Positions 8,151 to 13,080 of a stretch of 13,080 nt of DNA are shown piece by piece (the stretch's first letter is position 1; each line of letters begins with the position of its first letter). The translations under genes and the position numbers were made by a program. This DNA comes from Astrothelium macrocarpum. Lineage: Eukaryota; Ascomycota; Dothideomycetes; Trypetheliales; Trypetheliaceae. The DNA is taken from positions 1 through 13,080 of the forward strand of contig JAGEMR010000272.1 of assembly GCA_021030915.1 (NCBI GenBank), in the 5' to 3' direction. The notes beneath the pieces are model-generated. The model was not told the DNA's origin and did no database searches. It saw only the letters and a program-made list of their open reading frames with translations.

Positions 8151-10079
8151 ATGGGATGGGATAAGTTACTCTACCAAAAAATCGCAGGCTTCTGGCAGTC
8201 TTGCTGCTGTGTCGTAGAGACAATATTTGCAAAATGGCTGCGATTGAGTTATGACTATGGTCCCACTCTGCCGATAGGATCGATTCGTGTCCTCGGGCTC
8301 CTTCCAGGCAAACCTGGAGACCCAGTTAGCTGCATCCTTCAACCCAAGACACTTTACGAGGCAGAGGGTACATACGAGGCTATATCATATTGTTGGGGCT
8401 CGGAATCTGAACTTGTGGGTATCTCCTGTAATGGCCGTCCCATCTTGATCACTCCCAACCTTTTCGACGCGTTGGAGCACTTTCGCGATCCCGAGCGGAT
8501 CCGATATTTTTGGGCTGATGCAATTTGCATCAATCAGCGAGACTTAATCGAAAAGGGCCACCAATGTAAGAGAATGGCAAACGTATATGAAAAGGCAACA
8601 CAGGTGGTGGCTTGGATTGGACGAGATGATGACGAACTTGCTGAGGACTGCTTTGCACTCATCCGTGAAACGGTCGCCTATCTGGACAACGCATACATAC
8701 TTAATGAGAATAGATACTTCACACCTCTTGACCCAGCCTCGTGCCCAATCAGTACTAACCAAAAGAGATGGGACGGGGTACGCCAACTGCTGACTAAAGA
8801 CTGGTTCCTGCGCGCCTGGGTAGTGCAGGAGGCAGGTCTTGGAAAAGCGTGTGTGCTTAATTGGGGCTCCCACAGCACACCATTTGTCGATGTAGTCGAA
8901 CTCATGTATTTCATTGAATGGCGTTCGGATCTTAGACCATTCACAGGGGATCTCGGGACAGCTCCTTCAATAATAATTGATTCATTCAATTACATCCAAT
9001 CCAGCTTTGACAATTCGCAGTCATGGAGGACAAGCAGGCCGGTGCTCAGATGGAGGCTCAGTCGTTACGCTTCTGAGCTATTTATGAACGTCGTTCTTGC
9101 CAGTAGAAGGCTCAAAGCGTCAGATAGACGAGATCATGTCTACGCCTTCCTGGGTAGCCCCACAGCTCGCCGCCAGCACGAAGACCTTATTGTGGAGCCA
9201 AACTACAGCAAGGATAAACTTCCCGAGGATGTGTTTGCTGAGGTCGCCATCGCTCTCCTAGCCAACAGAAAGGAGGCACCGTGGGTGCTGCTATATGTAG
9301 ACCATATCCCCGAGGACGATTTACAAGCGGTACATTTGCCATCGTGGATTCCGCGCTGGGATCCGCGTCCATACGCTGGATTATCTGAAACTGCATTCTG
9401 GTATCGAGCTGGCGGAGAACCCAATTCATTCCATCCAGAGGTTCATGCGGATACCCGCCACCTCAGTCTCAACTGCTGTTTTTTTGATTACATACAATGG
9501 GTCTCAGAACCAATCAAAGGCGATGATTTTGGGTTCGATCCAGCTCGATGCACTGCTCCGTTTTCCAGAAAAACATACGTCGACAATCTGTGGGCAGCCC
9601 TCGTTGCAATTGCAGGTCGCAGTGACGAAAGATTCTACAACTCATTTCTCCTATGCTTGGTTAGGGCTTATCCATTCACTGGGAGACCTCCAACCGTTAA
9701 TATGGACAAGCTTCGGGCGGATTTCTACGCATACAAAAGCCGTTTCCATTGTCCAAACATAATTGATACCCCTCGTCCTCGTTCACGTGGAGATGCTAAT
9801 TCTTGGAGGATCCAATCTCAACTTGTTACTCTGGATAACAAGAGGCTAGTTCTCACAAAGACCGGACGCTTAGGTATCGCTCCTAGACTCTCAGGTCCGG
9901 GCAATAGATGTTGCATTATTCTCGGGTTGGCTAATCCGTTGATTCTCCGTCCTTCAACATCTAGCCCCAGCAACTATAATCTGATAGGAGGCTCATATAT
10001 TAACGATGTGATGGACGGAGAGCTGCTGGGGAAACTCGATGCTGGGAACTTCAAGATGGAACCTATTACCCTGGTTTAA
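8151..10079 (+). CDS. HET domain-containing protein (heterokaryon incompatibility family)
   Basis: This is a single-exon frame of 642 codons without breaks. The ATG at 8151 has A at -3 and G at +4, a good fungal start context. The HET domain (PF06985) spans about residues 75-227, with YEAISYCWG at 75-83, WADAICINQ at 121-129, MANVYEKATQVVAWIG at 142-157 and WFLRAWVVQE at 218-227. The usual downstream blocks follow: ASDRRDHVYAFLG (323-335), LPSWIPRWD (396-404), and a C-terminal part with GRLGIAP, VMDGELLG and a late beta-rich region. In known cases HET proteins trigger cell death after contact between genetically different fungal individuals; the partner and trigger of this one are unknown. 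There is no signal peptide, NACHT, ankyrin or WD40 part and no membrane segment, so it is probably soluble. No partner gene is adjacent. It is the best-preserved long gene in the window. Confidence 0.93.
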   Translation: MGWDKLLYQKIAGFWQSCCCVVETIFAKWLRLSYDYGPTLPIGSIRVLGLLPGKPGDPVSCILQPKTLYEAEGTYEAISYCWGSESELVGISCNGRPILITPNLFDALEHFRDPERIRYFWADAICINQRDLIEKGHQCKRMANVYEKATQVVAWIGRDDDELAEDCFALIRETVAYLDNAYILNENRYFTPLDPASCPISTNQKRWDGVRQLLTKDWFLRAWVVQEAGLGKACVLNWGSHSTPFVDVVELMYFIEWRSDLRPFTGDLGTAPSIIIDSFNYIQSSFDNSQSWRTSRPVLRWRLSRYASELFMNVVLASRRLKASDRRDHVYAFLGSPTARRQHEDLIVEPNYSKDKLPEDVFAEVAIALLANRKEAPWVLLYVDHIPEDDLQAVHLPSWIPRWDPRPYAGLSETAFWYRAGGEPNSFHPEVHADTRHLSLNCCFFDYIQWVSEPIKGDDFGFDPARCTAPFSRKTYVDNLWAALVAIAGRSDERFYNSFLLCLVRAYPFTGRPPTVNMDKLRADFYAYKSRFHCPNIIDTPRPRSRGDANSWRIQSQLVTLDNKRLVLTKTGRLGIAPRLSGPGNRCCIILGLANPLILRPSTSSPSNYNLIGGSYINDVMDGELLGKLDAGNFKMEPITLV

Positions 10080-10986
10080 GAACACTACTTAGCCCGATTG
10101 CACGGGATCACACTGGTGCAGACTTTGGCGAGATAATGTTTGACCATGCGGCCCACTCTTGGCTTTTCGGCGTCATCATCTATTATCAACATAGGGCAAA
10201 GCGTGTTTGTAAGCCCGCATGACTCGGTCTTAAAAGCTCATACATCCAGTGCTCATGGCACAACCTTGACTAGGATAAGACCTGTAGATGGACTTGTCGG
10301 GACGGACGGTACGAAATCGACAGTGCTATAGTCACACGCTACTAGATAAGGAAAAACAATAGCGTAGCAGAATTACTAAGAATTAGGGCACCCGTGGACA
10401 CTATTCATTTTAGAATACAGTAGCCTTGTGTACAGCACCTTCGATCTTTGCTTACAAGAAATCGGTTCCCAGTCTCCATAACTTAACACCAGCTCAAACT
10501 CCCAGGTTCAGGCCGCGACTCGGGCCAGGCCGCGACTCGGGCTAGACCTTGGAATAATTTGAGTCCCAAGTAGTCAAAGCCAAGTTTCTGCGACATACTC
10601 TAACGGGGAGAAAAAAGGACGAATTGAGCGTGAGCTATGCAAAGCAAATCTTACCACAGCTTATAGTAAGTCTTTTCTTATCTCATCAGTATCCCGCTCC
10701 ACCTCGGTCAAGTCTGTTACAGCTAACTTCATGCCGGGCTACATAATGAAGAATATTGATTATTACCCGGAAGAATGTCAGGGGAGTACTTCAGCTAACT
10801 TGATTTAGCAGGCGTCTTAAGGGCCAGGAAACGCATTGCCGCCTGCTTCAGAGAGTCGCAGGTTTCTTCGATAGTTCCAACATAAGGCTGCATTTCCAAG
10901 CTCTTGCAACACTTTGTTCAAATCTAATTTGCCCAGTCAAGATGAGCAAAAAGAACGACCAATACACTTCCATGGGAAAGATTGAA
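10080..10986. other. Intergenic region between convergent HET and NmrA-like genes
   Basis: No gene is recognised. Contents noted are a 17-bp tandem duplication at 10509-10542, a plus-strand frame at 10140-10331 with no family resemblance, and a tiny minus-strand frame at 10893-10795 (MQPYVGTIEETCDSLKQA...; 32 codons) that looks protein-like but is too short to support. The flanking genes converge, so both 3' ends and their polyadenylation signals should lie here; no clear signal was identified. Confidence 0.4.
10509..10542. repeat. 17-bp perfect tandem duplication
   Basis: CAGGCCGCGACTCGGGC at 10509-10525 is repeated exactly at 10526-10542. It is G+C-rich and CpG-rich in an otherwise average intergenic stretch. 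No gene spans it. Confidence 0.9.
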
Positions 10987-12214
10987 CTATGGTTTACCTT
11001 CCCAGACCTTCGTGAGAAAGTCCTCTACTAAAGTGAATTCATAATCCGGCAAAAGTTTATTGAATTCATCCGATACGGCCCAGGCACCCTTTGTGCTGCT
11101 CAGGAGAATACCTATGAGAACCGCCTTCAACATGTCCGCGACGTTGTCTCCATCGAAGCTTGGATGGCGGGTTTCCAACACCCATGACGCCTTGAGATTT
11201 CCGCCTTCAAGATCATCGATATTGACCTTGTCGATAGAGAAAGGGTGACCTGCAATTCCATATCAACAAACCCATTCTCCACCATTGATAGATTAAAGCA
11301 GACCTCGAACTTTCTCCCCAATCTTGAGAATTTGTGAAACGGCCAATGTATTCCCACTAATACCGCCAGTTACGGGCCACACTCCATCATAATCGACTGC
11401 TCTAGCGACAACCGCAGCAAGATCGTGAACCGTAGTAAAAGTCATGACAACATCTTGCCCTTCAATGACGATTGCACGCCGATTTTCGTAGTCAATCATT
11501 GTGTTCAGCGGGGTCACATGCTTGGCTGTCTTGTACGGATACGCTAGGTAGTCCAAGAATAGGCCTGGCTGGAACAAAGTGTACTCGAGAACCTTACGAT
11601 CGGGGTTAGAGGATTTTTGCATGCTCGAGAACTGCGAAATGAAGTCTTCACCTCTCCATCCTCATTTATTTTCTTCAGATACTCCTTGATCTCATTCTTC
11701 CCAGCCCACCAAGGCATGTTTACTGTTCCATGACTTTGAGCATGTCAACGCTGTCCTCGCACCGTACATCGCTACTGATTTACCTTCCCCATTCACTTGG
11801 TGCAAAGCGTTTCACACCGGCAACGATAGCAGCATCTATCAAATTCTTCTGGGCTTTGTTTTCCGGGTCTGTTAGAAGCTGGATAAAAGACAAGACGGTG
11901 TGAATCCCCGATAGGACTTCAATCAGCTCGTTCTTGTCATCATAATCCACAGAACGCCAAATAACTCCAGGCGCGTTCGTTCCGATGAGAGTCTTCTGAC
12001 CTGCGTCAGTAATGTAATTGGTAGTCCTACAAAGCCTTTGCGTCATTTCTCACTTTCCTAGTCAGGATAACGATCTCATGCTTCTTCGCAGCTACCAGAG
12101 CGTCGATAATTTCTCGGGCGACTTCTGTGCGGGGAGATTAGCGTGCCTTGTTCCTTTGTTCTAGACTTCCAATGCTTTACCACCGGTGCCACCAGCTACT
12201 GCAATCTTGACCAT
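10987..12214 (-). CDS. NmrA-like / isoflavone reductase-like NAD(P)-binding protein, six exons
   Basis: The inferred exons, in minus-strand order, are 12214-12181, 12124-12054, 11995-11784, 11733-11652, 11592-11304 and 11249-10987. Introns are 56, 58, 50, 59 and 54 nt. The spliced frame is open and gives 316 aa, the usual size for NmrA-like (PF05368/PF13460) proteins. MVKIAVAGGTGEVAREI at the N-terminus is the Rossmann nucleotide-binding loop (GGTG at 8-11; the third loop glycine is Ala14). Other family blocks are GVIWRSVDYDDK (45-56), VKRFAPSEWG (96-105), MPWWAGKNEIKEYL, VLEYTLFQPGLFLDYL (134-149), TFTTVHDLAAVVARAVDYDG (184-203), PVTGGISGN (206-214), and near the end FSIDKVNIDDLEGGNL. Relatives are atypical short-chain reductases or redox-sensing regulators; substrate and role here are unknown. 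Introns 3 and 4 need AAG acceptors (11734, 11593), the weakest points of the model. The gene converges on the HET gene. Confidence 0.85.
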
Positions 12215-12309
12215 TGTGGTATGATATCCAAATAGGCGGGACTACTGAAACGAGATGATTGGATTGATGAAATTTGCCCACCATCAATCAGGATGTAAAA
12301 GGCCTCCTC

Positions 12310-12319
12310 TTTATATAAA
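12310..12319 (-). promoter_or_regulatory. TATA box of the NmrA-like gene
   Basis: The minus strand reads TTTATATAAAG here, about 95-105 bases before the ATG at 12214. This is a good position for a fungal core promoter with a leader of about 70 nt. No other TATA-like site is seen between it and the start codon. Confidence 0.5.
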
Positions 12320-12794
12320 TCATCTAGGACTAGCACTTGTCTAGATTTAGGCATAATAATTTCGTGTGAGTATCCCCGGTTGTTTATTTGCTATCCGTTG
12401 TTGGACCAATAGGAATTGACTTTCGGTTCCCGGAAGGTGCGGGTTGGTCCAGCCTCTGGAACGAAATATCCCATAATTTACTTCACCAACACTCAAATCT
12501 CATTCGCAAAGACATTTTACCCAAGTACTCCGTATTTGACCTCTCGGGGCTAATCTTGGTTTTCCATAGGTTTCAGTTCTACCTGGTTTTTAGAATGTCC
12601 TTGGCCATACACGCATGTAATCGAGCAAATATCAAGACACCCACAAAATCGATAATTACTCCCTTGCTGAATATACTGTGGCAATTGAATATAATCGAGA
12701 TTCTTAGGACACTCTGTAAAGCTCTGTTCTTGAGCTCAGGTGCTAAAGGTACACGATCTAGAGCTTAGCAAGTATCTTTAGACGTCAGTAATAG
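12320..12794. other. Intergenic region, no gene recognised
   Basis: This stretch separates the NmrA-like gene (leftward) from a possible small gene (rightward), so it may hold two promoters. The long plus-strand frame over 12388-12768 begins with TTG, not ATG, and its translation resembles nothing. TACTCCGTA occurs at 12526-12534. Nothing else was identified. Confidence 0.35.
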
Positions 12795-13071
12795 ATGCCC
12801 TTCCAAGCTGATCCACTTGACGGTCGGCGTGAGGAAGTAGAATTAACCCGGCACATAGCCATTTATAGGTATATTCAGCATTACAAAGACGAATATGCTG
12901 CGTATGCTTGAGATGCGACCGCTAAGCGTGGACGAGGTCGAATTGAAAGATGTAGACTTTAGTGGTGAAGCCTATGAAGACAGAGCCTTAAGAAGTCCAC
13001 GGGATACCCGTCCTCCCCACCTTGTGCAAGGTCCCACCTTTCGCAACCGGTTTTTCGGTCGAGCAATCTAA
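12795..13071 (+). CDS. Possible small two-exon hypothetical protein
   Basis: The frame from ATG 12795 is open for 38 codons (MPFQADPLDGRREEVEL, then HIAIYRYIQHYKDEYAAYA) and ends at TGA 12909. A GTATGC donor at 12902 and a CTTTAG acceptor ending at 12962 would remove 61 nt and join, in phase, to a second stretch (GEAYEDRALRSPRDTRPPHL, then GPTFRNRFFGRAI) ending at TAA 13069-13071. The product would be 71 aa, hydrophilic and charged, without signal peptide or membrane segment. Phase agreement and the coding look of both halves support it, but phase alone agrees by chance one time in three. An alternative is an unspliced 58-codon frame from ATG 12895. I recognise no family. The gene might continue past the window through a further intron. 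Confidence 0.3.
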
Positions 13072-13080
13072 TTTCAAGAA

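Noticed and set aside
8544..8989. Minus-strand open frames inside the HET gene
   Set aside because: They are antisense shadows of a gene with all its family motifs on the plus strand.
10140..10331. Plus-strand frame of 63 codons after the HET gene
   Set aside because: It has no recognisable family and is Ser/Thr-rich. A different frame here (DFGEIMFDHAAHSWLFG...) looks as coding-like as this one, so neither is supported.
12388..12768. Long plus-strand open frame of 126 codons
   Set aside because: It starts with TTG rather than ATG, lies between two promoters, and its translation has no family resemblance or splice support.
1..13080. CRISPR array, tRNA or rRNA genes, bacterial-type operons
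   Set aside because: No regularly spaced repeats, cloverleaf-like sequence or rRNA motif was seen on either strand, and the gene structure is eukaryotic.

Overview
The window reads as nuclear DNA of a filamentous ascomycete (Pezizomycotina). The signs are a HET-domain gene, a DUF3176 membrane-protein gene and an NmrA-like reductase gene, all families typical of these fungi. Introns are short (48-61 nt), with GTAAGT/GTATGT-type donors and CTAAC/CTGAC-type branch sites. A Fot1/pogo-type DNA transposon has been heavily mutated toward A+T, as expected after repeat-induced point mutation (RIP). The genus cannot be named from the sequence alone.

Layout. Positions 1-1832 hold a decayed Fot1/pogo (Tc1-mariner superfamily) element whose transposase lies on the minus strand; its outer left end is outside the window. 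Positions 1833-2429 are almost pure A+T without a gene. Positions 2430-3144 return to ordinary composition, carry several short inverted repeats and no recognisable gene. A DUF3176 membrane-protein gene follows on the plus strand (3145-5222, three inferred introns); it is otherwise well preserved but has one in-frame stop. Immediately behind it, on the minus strand, lies a truncated and frameshifted copy of the N-terminal part of cysteinyl-tRNA synthetase (about 6175-5318). Positions 6176-8150 hold no intact gene, only two unexplained open stretches (7076-6867 minus and 7561-7887 plus). An intact single-exon HET-domain protein of 642 aa occupies 8151-10079 (plus). After a 0.9 kb intergenic stretch with a 17-bp tandem duplication comes a six-exon NmrA-like/isoflavone-reductase-like gene on the minus strand (12214-10987), which splices in frame to 316 aa. 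The right edge holds a possible small two-exon gene (12795-13071).

The genes do not form an evident pathway. The picture is an accessory, repeat-bordered compartment: RIP-mutated transposon DNA, two broken genes (one a displaced fragment of a housekeeping gene), and two intact genes of expanded fungal families. No convincing new multi-gene system was found. The most informative oddities are the cysteinyl-tRNA synthetase remnant, the single-stop DUF3176 gene, and the transposase in which two catalytic aspartate codons have become asparagine codons. Exon boundaries are inferred by eye from splice signals, reading phase and remembered family conservation; no alignment or transcript data were available.
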